Source: Acidobacteriota bacterium (GTDB lineage: Bacteria; Acidobacteriota; Terriglobia; Acidiferrales; UBA7541). From it: 7,697 nucleotides of DNA. Both the position numbers and the translations under genes were made by a program. Below, piece by piece: positions 1-7,192 of this stretch. The stretch spans positions 1 to 7,697 of the forward strand of contig QHYP01000257.1 of the NCBI GenBank assembly GCA_003224195.1. The letters are read 5' to 3'. The notes beneath the pieces were generated by a model. That model saw only the letters and a program-made list of their open reading frames with translations, did not search any database and was not told where the DNA came from. How positions within the stretch are numbered: the stretch's first letter is position 1; every line of letters begins with the position of its first letter.

Positions 1-618
1 CCCAAGGACTGCCCGACAGACACGGTTCGCGTGTGGTTCGTGCCGGACGACACGCCTTACTTTTATTGGCTGATTCCCGAATCGGAGGAGCGCGGCGCGC
101 TGGGCTTGATCGCCGAAGACGGCCGCGACGCGGCGCGGCGCCTCGCGCGTTTCCTGGAAAAAAGGCGGATGGAGCCGATTGCGTGGCAAGGCGCGCGCAT
201 TCCGGCGTACCGGCGCTGGATTCCGGTGCGGCGGCGAGTGGGCCGAGGCGATGTTTATCTGGTAGGCGATGCGGCCGCCCAAGTGAAAGTCACGACAATC
301 GGCGGGGTGATCACGGGCTTCCGCGGAGCGCGTGGCGTGGCCGAAGCCATCCTGAACGGCGGGCGCAGCGCGGAGTTGAGAGCGCTGCGGCGGGAGCTCG
401 GCACGCATTGGCTGATCCGGCGCGCGTTGCACCATTTTCAGCAGGTTGATTACAGCCGGCTGGTGGATTTACTCGATGCGTCGGCCCGGGAGTCCCTGGG
501 CGAGATCACGCGGGACGAAGCGGCGCGGCTCTTGTGGAGTGTGGCCCGCAGGCAGCCCCGGCTCGTGCTTCTGGGGTTGCGGGGTCTGCTCTTGGGCCAT
601 CGCGATTTACGTCCTTAG
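1..618 (+). CDS. Geranylgeranyl-reductase-like FAD-dependent oxidoreductase, C-terminal part
   Basis: The reading frame is open from the first base and ends at TAG 616-618, so the start and the N-terminal FAD-binding Rossmann motif lie outside the window. 205 residues are visible. The diagnostic stretch is GDVYLVGDAAAQVKVTTIGG (codons at about 250-309), followed by GVITGFRGARGVAEAIL. The GDAA motif binds the FAD pyrophosphate/ribityl part, and the TTIGG...G..GA pattern after it fits the geranylgeranyl reductase/flavin hydroxylase superfamily. Members reduce isoprenoid chains or hydroxylate aromatic substrates; this sequence does not show which. The segment after the motif (about 85 residues, rich in Arg and Leu) is the usual helical C-terminal domain. 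No membrane segment is clear. A 270-bp repeat-bearing spacer separates it from ugd, so a shared operon is doubtful. The family call is fairly firm; the substrate is unknown. Confidence 0.8.
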   Translation, partial: PKDCPTDTVRVWFVPDDTPYFYWLIPESEERGALGLIAEDGRDAARRLARFLEKRRMEPIAWQGARIPAYRRWIPVRRRVGRGDVYLVGDAAAQVKVTTIGGVITGFRGARGVAEAILNGGRSAELRALRRELGTHWLIRRALHHFQQVDYSRLVDLLDASARESLGEITRDEAARLLWSVARRQPRLVLLGLRGLLLGHRDLRP

Positions 619-675
619 CGTCCCGGCGGTCCGCGGCGCGCACAGCTCCACGGCGGTGGCAGGAAAGTCACGCGA

Positions 676-773
676 TCAACGTTCTGGGTGACCGCGAAGC
701 GGTCAACATTTTGGGTGACCGCCCCGATTCCATCGGGGTAAACGCCACAAGCGGTCAACGGGCTCGGCGGTCA
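676..773. repeat. Cluster of GCGGTCA/TGACCGC repeats with hairpins
   Basis: The spacer between the oxidoreductase and ugd holds five copies of one 7-mer. It reads TGACCGC at 689-695 and 716-722, and GCGGTCA at 699-705, 751-757 and 767-773. Two copies sit in a longer direct repeat of 20 bp (676-695 and 703-722, 18/20 identical, consensus TCAAC-TT-TGGGTGACCGC allowing two differences). The copies at 689-695 and 699-705 form a perfect 7-bp stem around a GAA loop. A second perfect hairpin follows at 722-738 (CCCCGAT, loop TCC, ATCGGGG). Neither hairpin is followed by a T-run, so neither is a classic intrinsic terminator. No protein-coding gene is supported here. The cluster could be a degraded insertion-sequence end, a regulator binding array, or a dispersed palindromic repeat; the sequence alone does not decide. 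Confidence 0.65.
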
Positions 774-888
774 TGCCGCGTGAGTAGGGGCTTTGCAACT
801 TTTCAAGATTCGTTCAAAATGACGCCTCTGATTCCGGCTTCAAATACACGGATGGGCCACCCCGGGGCCATCCACGGGAGAACTGGAC

Positions 889-2241
889 TTGCGCCTTTCA
901 GTGATCGGCTGCGGCTACGTGGGCCTAGTGACGGGAGCGTGTCTGGCGGAAGCCGGGCACGATGTGATTTGCACGGACATTGACGGCGAGCGCATCGCGC
1001 AACTCCAGGCGGGCGGGATTCCCATCTACGAGCGGCACCTGGACCAGGTGCTCGCCGCGGGACGCGGCGCGAAGCGGCTCTCGTTCACGCCGGATGCGGG
1101 CGAAGCCATCCGCGGGGGCGACGTGATATTCATCTGCGTGGGCACGCCACCAAAGGAATCCGGGGAAGCGGACCTTTCGGCGATTGACCACGTGGCGCGG
1201 CAGATTGCGCGGGAGGCCCGCTCGCCCAAGCTGGTGATCGAGAAGAGCACGGTGCCTGCGCGCACGGGAGTCGAGCTGCGGCGCGCGCTCACAGCCTATT
1301 CGCGGAACTCGGCGATTCAGTTCCGCGTCGCGTCCAATCCCGAGTTTTTGCGAGAGGGGACCGCCGTGCTGGATTTTTTCCATCCGGACCGCGTGGTGGT
1401 CGGCGTGGAGGAAGAGATTTCTGCCGCGGAGCTGCGCGAAATTTACCGGCCCATTCTCGAGCGGAAGTTCAACTGCCCGGTGCACGAGGGGAAATGCCCG
1501 CCGGGCGCGGAGGGAGCCTTCCTGGTCACGACGATCAACAGCGCGGAGCTGATCAAGCACGCGTCGAATTCTTTTCTAGCGCTGAAAATCAGTTACGCCA
1601 ACGTGATCGCGGACATTTGCGAAAAGATCGGCGCCGACGTGGAAGAAGTAACGCAAGCGATGGGGCTCGATCCGCGCATCGGCACGCAATTCCTCAAAGC
1701 CGGGCTGGGCTTCGGCGGCTTCTGTTTCCCGAAAGACATTCAGGCGTTCATCCACCTATCGGAGTCGGTCGGCGTGAACTTCGACATTTTGAAGGCTGCT
1801 GAACGCGTGAACAAGCAGCGGATCGACCGCATTCTGGAAAAAGTACACAAAGCGCTGTGGGTGATGAAGGGAAAACACGTTGCGGTGCTGGGCCTGGCTT
1901 TCAAGGCGAATACGGACGACATTCGCTTCGCGCCCGCACTGGAGGTCGTGCGGCGGCTGCTGGAAGAAGGCGCCAAAGTGCACGGCAGCGACCCCGAAGC
2001 CATGCCGCGCGCGAAGGCTGTTTTTCCGCAGGTGAGCTACCACGCGGATCCGTACGAAGCGCTGCAGGACGCGGACGCGGCGCTGGTGTGCACGGAGTGG
2101 GACGTCTTCCGTCAGATCGACTGGGAGCGGGCGGGCAAACAGATGGCGCGGAAGCTGGTGATTGACGGGCGCAATCTTTACTCGCCGCGGCGGATGCGAG
2201 AGCTGGGCTTCGAATACCACTGCTTCGGCCGAATGGAATAG
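889..2241 (+). CDS. ugd: UDP-glucose 6-dehydrogenase
   Basis: This cytoplasmic enzyme oxidises UDP-glucose twice with NAD+ to give UDP-glucuronate, the precursor of acidic and pentose sugars in surface polysaccharides. The 450 residues match the usual family length. The N-terminal Rossmann domain opens with GCGYVG (Gly7, Gly9, Gly12) and an acidic D30/D32 after the second strand. FICVGTPP lies at 81-88, NPEFLREGTA at 150-159, and the substrate/dimer region ELIKHASNSF at 220-229 includes Lys223 and Asn227. The catalytic cysteine is Cys279 in GFGGFCFPKD. The C-terminal UDP-binding domain holds VLGLAFKANTDDIRFAP (333-349) and DGRNLY (426-431). I chose the TTG start at 889 because the glycine motif follows at once and GGGAG (876-880) sits 8 nt upstream. 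A weak hairpin (850-873) lies just before that site, and TTGCAA/CAAAAT (793-820) is only a poor promoter match. A short stretch with two Cys (about 196-213) is longer than in the forms I recall. The gene converges on the UDP-glucuronate decarboxylase gene that would use its product. Confidence 0.96.
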   Translation: MRLSVIGCGYVGLVTGACLAEAGHDVICTDIDGERIAQLQAGGIPIYERHLDQVLAAGRGAKRLSFTPDAGEAIRGGDVIFICVGTPPKESGEADLSAIDHVARQIAREARSPKLVIEKSTVPARTGVELRRALTAYSRNSAIQFRVASNPEFLREGTAVLDFFHPDRVVVGVEEEISAAELREIYRPILERKFNCPVHEGKCPPGAEGAFLVTTINSAELIKHASNSFLALKISYANVIADICEKIGADVEEVTQAMGLDPRIGTQFLKAGLGFGGFCFPKDIQAFIHLSESVGVNFDILKAAERVNKQRIDRILEKVHKALWVMKGKHVAVLGLAFKANTDDIRFAPALEVVRRLLEEGAKVHGSDPEAMPRAKAVFPQVSYHADPYEALQDADAALVCTEWDVFRQIDWERAGKQMARKLVIDGRNLYSPRRMRELGFEYHCFGRME

Positions 2242-2254
2242 CGGCCGCCGGAGC

Positions 2255-3173
<919 letters not shown>

Positions 3174-3203
3174 CGGCGAGGCGCTCCTAAAAAACAGTGG
3201 AGT

Positions 3204-3232
3204 ATTTTAGCCTGTCGCGCGGCGATTGACCA
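3204..3232 (-). promoter_or_regulatory. Candidate promoter of the decarboxylase gene
   Basis: On the minus strand, TGGTCA (3232-3227, 4/6 to the -35 consensus) lies 17 nt before TAAAAT (3209-3204, 5/6 to the -10 consensus). Transcription would begin near 3197, upstream of the GGAG ribosome site at 3187-3184 and the ATG at 3173. Order and spacing fit a housekeeping-sigma promoter. The -35 overlaps one copy of the direct repeat described for this spacer. No transcription data support it. Confidence 0.4.
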
Positions 3233-3381
3233 AACGGCGGCGTCGGATGCGCGTAGGGGCAACGGAACGCCTTTCGCTCTTCCATCGTAGGTGTAAGCAT
3301 GACGTCTTCCTATTAGCGCTTCGGAAGGGCACGAATCGCCTAAAGGGACAAAGGATTGCGCGCGGCGCGCCGCGATTGACC
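3216..3381. repeat. Direct repeat pair overlapping divergent promoters
   Basis: CGCGCGGCGATTGACC (3216-3231) and CGCGCCGCGATTGACC (3366-3381) match at 15 of 16 positions in the same orientation, 150 bp apart. The left copy overlaps the -35 and spacer of the candidate minus-strand promoter. The right copy supplies the -35 (TTGACC) of the candidate plus-strand promoter and overlaps a perfect 14-bp palindrome, CGCGGCGCGCCGCG (3361-3374). The spacer between the divergent genes (3174-3415, 242 bp) shows no other gene. A shared operator is possible, but a chance GC-rich match is not excluded. Confidence 0.45.
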
Positions 3382-3404
3382 GCATGCAGCGCGAAGGATA
3401 CGAT
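3376..3404 (+). promoter_or_regulatory. Candidate promoter of the YdcF-like gene
   Basis: TTGACC (3376-3381, 5/6 to the -35 consensus) is followed after 17 nt by TACGAT (3399-3404, 4/6 to the -10 consensus). The predicted start near 3411 is only about 5 nt before the ATG at 3416, which would make a nearly leaderless mRNA. That fits the lack of a well-placed ribosome-binding site: the only purine-rich stretch, AAGGA at 3394-3398, is about 17 nt from the ATG and inside the promoter. Confidence 0.4.
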
Positions 3405-3415
3405 GCGCAGACGTC

Positions 3416-4072
3416 ATGGCGCCGTTCCAAGCTGCTGCTGCGCGCCCGCGCGTCCGGGCGCGGCTTTGGATTGCGATTTTCCTGGGACTCGTGTTTCTCG
3501 TACTCGCGGGCGCGTTGGGCGTTGGCCGATGGCTTATCGTGGAAGATCCACTTGGGAAAGCTGATGCGGTCGTGATTCTCAGCGGCCGAATGCCGATGCG
3601 GGCGCGGGAAGCCGCGGCGCTCTATCGCGAGGGTTGGGCGCCGCAAGTTTGGGTGACGCGACCTGCGGGTCCCGGCGCGGAACTCGGAGCGATGGGGATT
3701 CCCTACGTGGGCGAAGCGTTCTATAGCCAGCGCGTGTTGATCCATCTCGGCGTGCCGGCGGATGCCATCCGCGTTCTCGAGCCGGATTGCGCGAACACGG
3801 CAGCGGAAGTGGACGCCGTTTCCCAAGCGCTCGAACGCGAGCGCGGGTCTTCCGTCATCCTGGTGACGACAAAGGCCCATACCCGGCGTGTCCGCGCGCT
3901 CTGGCGCAAGCGCGCGATCCCGGGGATGCGGTGTATTGTTCGGGCGGTGCGCGACGATCCTTATGACGGGGCGCATTGGTGGCGGAGTTCGAGCGATGCA
4001 CTGGACGTGGTGCGTGAAGTCTTGGGCCTGGCGAATGCCTGGGCGGGCTTGCCCTTGAAGCCAGCTTTTTGA
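3416..4072 (+). CDS. YdcF/DUF218 family membrane-anchored protein
   Basis: A 218-residue protein with one N-terminal membrane anchor (about 17-37, after an Arg-rich start) and a DUF218 domain (about 48-190) predicted to lie outside the membrane. Family marks are DAVVILSG (50-57), the helix REAAALYREGW (64-74), CANTAAEV (125-132), and TTKAHTRRV (151-159) with the conserved His155. DUF218 proteins (YdcF, SanA, ElyC) act in envelope integrity or lipid-linked intermediate metabolism in other bacteria; some bind S-adenosylmethionine in vitro. The exact reaction here is unknown. ATG 3416 is the first usable start, though it has no close ribosome site. The next gene follows after 15 bp in the same direction and is probably cotranscribed. 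The domain call is firm and the role is not. Confidence 0.85.
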   Translation: MAPFQAAAARPRVRARLWIAIFLGLVFLVLAGALGVGRWLIVEDPLGKADAVVILSGRMPMRAREAAALYREGWAPQVWVTRPAGPGAELGAMGIPYVGEAFYSQRVLIHLGVPADAIRVLEPDCANTAAEVDAVSQALERERGSSVILVTTKAHTRRVRALWRKRAIPGMRCIVRAVRDDPYDGAHWWRSSSDALDVVREVLGLANAWAGLPLKPAF

Positions 4073-4087
4073 ATTTGCTGGAGGCGT

Positions 4088-4972
4088 ATGAAGCATTTTC
4101 TCCTCGCGAGCCTCCTTCTGCTGGTGGCGGCCGATGCTAATGCACAAGAGGGAGGGCGGGTCTCCTACTTTCGCACCATCATTGTGCAGGGGCCGGGAAC
4201 CGTCCCCGGCGACCTCACCTGTATCTTTTGTTCGGTGGTTGTGGCGCGCGGGGGCGTAGGCGGCAATGTGGTGACCATCGGCGGAGATATCGACATAAGT
4301 GGATCGGTGGGAGGCGACGCCAAGGCGGTCGGCGGGATGGTACGGGTTCGGACGGGAGCCCGCGCGGGCGGCGACCTTTTCGCTATAGGCGGGCCAGTTG
4401 AAAGGGAGCCGGGAGCCCATACACCCGAAGGCGCCGAGCCGGAGTCGTACCCGTGGATTCATGTTCCGGGCCAGCGATACATCGGGTTGCGCGGCGCGCT
4501 TGCGGTACTCGGGCTGTACTCGACCATTGTTTCTTTGGTGACACTGGTGCTGCGTCCGAGAAGAGTCCAGGCGATCGAGGAGGCAATCACAGATCATCCG
4601 TTTTTGGTCGGCCTCATTGGGCTCGTGTTATGCATTGTTTTCGGTATTTTGTTGGATACTACGGACCGGCTGGGCCGTTGGGAGGCTGCAGCAAATCTTT
4701 CCGTGCTTGGTGTAGCGGGAATACTATTCGCCGTGGGTACCGCGGGAGTCGCCCAGGCGATCGGGGAGTTGACCTTGCCGCGCTCGAATCTGACTTCGCT
4801 GGCCACGGGCATTTCGGCGCTCGCTGTATTGCAGTTAATTCCCGTTCTTGGAGCGGTGGTTGCCCTGTTCGTGCTGGTCGGCGCGCTTGGCGGCGCGGTG
4901 TGGAGCGGCCTCGGGTTTCGGGGAGGCGCTCCACCGAAACCCCGCGCCACAGAGATGAACCTCTTCCCGTAA
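4088..4972 (+). CDS. Secreted bactofilin-like beta-helix protein with C-terminal membrane segments
   Basis: This 294-residue protein starts with a signal peptide (MKHFLLASLLLLVAADANA, cleavage near residue 19). A short region of beta-helix repeats follows (about 52-103), with GG turns every few residues: GGVGGNVVTIGG, GSVGGDAKAVGG, GARAGGDLFAIGG. This resembles the polymer-forming (bactofilin) domain, but here it is exported and fused to about four membrane segments (about 133-155, 172-190, 204-223, 240-265). A CIFC pair (Cys45, Cys48) lies just before the repeats and could form a disulphide or bind metal; I infer only that it looks deliberate. The tail is short and Pro-rich. GGAGG (4080-4084) is a strong ribosome site but only 3 nt from ATG 4088. 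Cotranscription with the YdcF-like gene is likely (15-bp gap). Function is unknown; an envelope scaffold or sensor is a guess. Confidence 0.75.
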   Translation: MKHFLLASLLLLVAADANAQEGGRVSYFRTIIVQGPGTVPGDLTCIFCSVVVARGGVGGNVVTIGGDIDISGSVGGDAKAVGGMVRVRTGARAGGDLFAIGGPVEREPGAHTPEGAEPESYPWIHVPGQRYIGLRGALAVLGLYSTIVSLVTLVLRPRRVQAIEEAITDHPFLVGLIGLVLCIVFGILLDTTDRLGRWEAAANLSVLGVAGILFAVGTAGVAQAIGELTLPRSNLTSLATGISALAVLQLIPVLGAVVALFVLVGALGGAVWSGLGFRGGAPPKPRATEMNLFP

Positions 4973-4983
4973 CCAGACGAGGG

Positions 4984-5754
4984 TCAGAAAAAGAAGAAGC
5001 GTTTGCGGCGACGACGCGGTTTTTCATCGAGAACTTCGGGAACATAGGGCAGCGGGCGGCCTTCGAAGACAGCGCGCGGATTTTCGATCAGCAGGTTTCG
5101 CGCGAGGTCCTCGTCAAAGCGCGCGGCGAGCGCTTCGTAAGCGGGGCTGAGCAGCAGGCGGCGATTGCGCGTGTTGTGCGCATCACTGGCCACCAAGTGA
5201 ACCAGGCCGCGCCCGATCCATTCTTCGGCGTCGCGCTGCGCGCCGGGGCCGAACCCTGCCGTCAGCGCGCCGGCGGTGACTTGCACGGAGCAGCCCATGC
5301 GCACCCAGCGGAGCAACCGGTCCGGCTGCGCGCGAAGAATCCCGTTGCGTTCCGGATGCGTGATGATGGGTCGCAGGCCGGCGAGCTGCAGTTGATGAAG
5401 CGTTTGGTCCATCGAGGGCGGAATAGCGAACTCGTCGAATTCGACGAGGAGATAGTTCCGCTGATTGAGGCAGAAGCGCGCGGGGTCAACTTTGAGAGCG
5501 GCGAGATTTTCCGGGTTGAGATGGAAGTCACAGCCTGTGGCGACGTGCAGCCGGTCACCGAGGCGCTCCTGCAACGCGCCGCGGATGCGGCGCACACGTT
5601 GGTAGTCGAAGTGGTAGTGGTTGTTGGCATGGGGAGTGGCGATGACGTGGGTAATGCCGTCGGCGATGGCGTCTTCGGCCATGGTCATCGCGTGCTCAAG
5701 TTGCTCCGGCCCGTCGTCCATTCCCGGGAGAATGTGGCAATGGATGTCGATCAT
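4984..5754 (-). CDS. CpsB/YwqE-family PHP-domain tyrosine-protein phosphatase
   Basis: This 256-residue protein matches CpsB/CapC/YwqE in length and motif order. These metal-dependent (usually Mn) PHP phosphatases act on bacterial tyrosine kinases that control exopolysaccharide assembly. Visible metal ligands are His5 and His7 (MIDIHCHILPGMDDGP), His42 (VIATPH), Asp76 (GCDFHL), His133 (ITHPERN), and Asp191 and His193 (ASDAHN). Asp76 stands where the classic enzymes have Glu; I recall GCDFHL from other members, so it is probably tolerated. The tail is odd: RRRRKRFFFF, a basic run ending in four Phe. The gene begins 6 nt after the stop of the upstream permease gene and has no clear ribosome site, so translation is probably coupled. 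No tyrosine kinase (Wzc/CapB) is in the window, so its partner is unseen. It converges on the beta-helix gene with an 11-bp gap and no obvious terminator. Confidence 0.88.
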   Translation of the reverse strand: MIDIHCHILPGMDDGPEQLEHAMTMAEDAIADGITHVIATPHANNHYHFDYQRVRRIRGALQERLGDRLHVATGCDFHLNPENLAALKVDPARFCLNQRNYLLVEFDEFAIPPSMDQTLHQLQLAGLRPIITHPERNGILRAQPDRLLRWVRMGCSVQVTAGALTAGFGPGAQRDAEEWIGRGLVHLVASDAHNTRNRRLLLSPAYEALAARFDEDLARNLLIENPRAVFEGRPLPYVPEVLDEKPRRRRKRFFFF

Positions 5755-5760
5755 GGCCGG

Positions 5761-6144
5761 TCAGCGCCACCACGCCGCGATCACTTGCCAGGCGCCGAGG
5801 ACGAACAGCAGCCCCGCAAAGGCTTGGCGCATGCGCTGCGGCTTCAGTGATTCCGCAAGATTGCCGCCGAAAATGCTCCCCACAAACATGCCCGGAAGGA
5901 GCTCCAAACCGACTCGCCAGGAGACGTACCCCTCTTTCGAATAGGCGAGAAAAGCGAGCAGGCCCGTGGGCGGCACCAGAGCGATCAGGCTCGTGCCCTG
6001 GGCGCGATGCTGCGAGAAACCGAAAAGCAAAACAAGCAGGGGCACCAGCAGCACGCCTCCGCCAACCCCGAAGAGCCCCGCGGCAACTCCGCAAAGTAAG
6101 GCGGCGGCAAAGATGCCCGACTGGCGGAGCAGGCGGTCAGGCAC
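5761..6144 (-). CDS. Half-length TauE/SafE (TSUP) permease, second of a pair
   Basis: This 127-residue, very hydrophobic inner-membrane protein has about four membrane segments. It carries the TSUP motif GLFGVGGGVLLVP (23-35) and QHRAQGTSL (45-53). Full TSUP carriers (about 250 residues) move sulfite, sulfonates or related organic anions and contain two such halves; this is one half. I chose the GTG start at 6144 because GGGAG (6156-6152) lies 7 nt upstream. The GTG overlaps the TGA of the previous gene in GTGCCTGA, so the two are translationally coupled. The neighbour is a paralogue with the same motifs, and the two probably form a mixed dimer. The substrate cannot be read from the sequence. 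The phosphatase gene follows after 6 bp. Confidence 0.85.
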   Translation of the reverse strand: MPDRLLRQSGIFAAALLCGVAAGLFGVGGGVLLVPLLVLLFGFSQHRAQGTSLIALVPPTGLLAFLAYSKEGYVSWRVGLELLPGMFVGSIFGGNLAESLKPQRMRQAFAGLLFVLGAWQVIAAWWR

Positions 6145-6535
6145 GTTTTTTCTCCCGTGAATCAGACACAGCTACGAGCTTTGTTTTCCTCCAGAGCAAA
6201 ATTGCCGAAAGCATGAGGAAGCAGCCGAGCGCACCCTTCAGGTTGTTCGACGACATGGGAATGGCAATCAAGCTGCCCAGATATCCGCCGGCCAAGATCC
6301 CAAGAGCGCAGAGGATACCGGGAGGCAAATCCACATCGCCGCACTTCCAGTAAGCGAAGAGAGCGCCCAAGCCGACTGGCGGAAGCAGAACGAAGAGCGA
6401 GGTGCCTTGCGCCAGGTGCTGGTCCATGCGCAGCAGGTAGACTAACGCGGGGACAAGGACAGCACCGCCGCCAATCCCAAACAGCCCCACCAGAACTCCG
6501 ACGCCGAGCCCAAGCAGAAGGATCTCGAGGGTCAT
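6137..6535 (-). CDS. Half-length TauE/SafE (TSUP) permease, first of a pair
   Basis: This 132-residue integral membrane protein is a paralogue of the next gene. Shared marks are GLFGIGGGAVLVP (17-29) and QHLAQGTSL (39-47), then a PP pair and AYWK, with about four membrane segments and a charged C-terminal tail (SDSREKKRA). I chose ATG 6535 because the hydrophobic family region starts there. An upstream in-frame extension to 6673 adds 46 residues with no family resemblance, no membrane character and many His, Arg and Cys. The ribosome site is weak (GAG about 6 nt upstream). It is the first gene of a three-gene minus-strand operon with the second half-permease and the PHP phosphatase. I saw no convincing promoter in 6536-6688. 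The likely role is anion export as a heterodimer with its neighbour; the substrate is unknown. Confidence 0.82.
   Translation of the reverse strand: MTLEILLLGLGVGVLVGLFGIGGGAVLVPALVYLLRMDQHLAQGTSLFVLLPPVGLGALFAYWKCGDVDLPPGILCALGILAGGYLGSLIAIPMSSNNLKGALGCFLMLSAILLWRKTKLVAVSDSREKKRA
6152..6156 (-). promoter_or_regulatory. Ribosome-binding site that sets the GTG start at 6144
   Basis: GGGAG on the minus strand lies 7 nt before the GTG at 6144-6142, inside the 3' end of the upstream half-permease gene. It supports a GTG start that overlaps the upstream stop codon, giving the downstream permease its own ribosome site as well as coupling. Confidence 0.7.
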
Positions 6536-6676
6536 GAAAGCTCGCGTAGCGCAGGCAGTATCATCCCTTGACTCGGCGCAAACGGGCAACAGGAATTGCT
6601 TTTCGCGAAGCACGCGCGTCCGGTGGTGAGGAAATTCTCGCAGGGCAAAATGCAGATCGTTGCCAAAGGCCAATGA

Positions 6677-6723
6677 CTAAGAAACAGAATGGGAATCCGG
6701 AGCTGGGCGCTCCGGATTCCCAT
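6677..6723 (-). terminator. Rho-independent terminator of the secreted-protein gene
   Basis: A perfect 15-bp inverted repeat occupies 6689-6703 and 6709-6723 with a 5-nt loop; its core is GGGAATCCGGAGC / GCTCCGGATTCCC. Read on the minus strand it lies about 30 nt after the stop codon at 6754 and is followed by TCTGTTTCTTAG, a moderately T-rich tract (6688-6677). On the plus strand the following bases are G-rich, so the terminator works in the minus direction. It also separates this gene from the permease/phosphatase operon, which must therefore have its own promoter. Confidence 0.85.
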
Positions 6724-6753
6724 GGGGTTGGCCCTGTCGAAACAGTGGGGGCA

Positions 6754-7188
6754 TCACTGTTTGGCGGAGGATAACAGGGCCAGCAAAGTGACTTCGCTGC
6801 GTGTTTCGTTCTTTGCCAGCTCTTTCTCTGCGGGCGACTTGTAGATTTCGCGTCCACGCCGGTCTCCCGCGGTCCACACTTGCGCAAGGAAATAGCGATT
6901 ACCGTAGCGATGGAAGACCAGGCACGTTTCCGGTTGCCAATCCTTTGACTGCATGGCATTGGTCATCACAATGGCCGATGGACCGCTGTTCTTGCTAAGG
7001 ATCAGCAGCGCTACTCCACCGTTTGCCTGGCGCTGAATGTCGTATTCCCCAGCTGGAAGTGTGACCGCATTTGCGACGAAGGCGAACGGGACCTGTACCC
7101 GGAAGGATTGCTGCGCCTGAGCGGGCCCAGCCACGGCCGCGACGAAGAGGCCCACCAGAATTGCAATCGCAAAAATTGACTTTTTCAT
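6754..7188 (-). CDS. Small secreted protein of an uncharacterised, probably acidobacterial family
   Basis: A 144-residue protein with a clear signal peptide: MKK, a hydrophobic core (about 5-20) and cleavage after AQA (residue 25). The mature part has a short beta-rich pattern: FRVQVPFAFVAN, LPAGEYDIQR (44-53), VALLILSK, and the most distinctive block VFHRYGNRYFLAQVWTAG (91-108). A charged segment follows (REIYKSPAEKELAKNE) and then a hydrophobic end. I recall similar proteins, often in several copies, in acidobacterial genomes, and know no assigned function. A periplasmic or surface-exposed beta-sandwich is an inference. ATG 7188 is favoured over an ATG 11 codons upstream, since the signal peptide and a very strong ribosome site both fit it. 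A strong terminator follows, so it is a single-gene unit. It is divergent from the winged-helix regulator, which makes regulation by that protein worth considering. Confidence 0.85.
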   Translation of the reverse strand: MKKSIFAIAILVGLFVAAVAGPAQAQQSFRVQVPFAFVANAVTLPAGEYDIQRQANGGVALLILSKNSGPSAIVMTNAMQSKDWQPETCLVFHRYGNRYFLAQVWTAGDRRGREIYKSPAEKELAKNETRSEVTLLALLSSAKQ

Positions 7189-7192
7189 GTGA

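Noticed and set aside
793..820. TTGCAA and CAAAAT as a ugd promoter.
   Set aside because: Both elements match consensus at only 4 of 6 positions with a 16-nt spacer, which is too weak to list as a feature.
3298..3418. Inverted 9-mer CATGACGTC (3298-3306) and GACGTCATG (3410-3418) flanking the region before the YdcF-like gene.
   Set aside because: One 9-bp match in a spacer of this size has a fair chance of arising by accident, and the right arm includes the start codon.
4453..5850. A 465-codon open frame on the plus strand.
   Set aside because: It runs antisense to the whole PHP phosphatase, which has all its metal motifs, and overlaps the beta-helix gene out of frame. No recognisable domain.
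6536..6673. N-terminal extension of the first half-permease to a start at 6673.
   Set aside because: The 46 added residues have no membrane or family character, while ATG 6535 opens directly into the first membrane segment.
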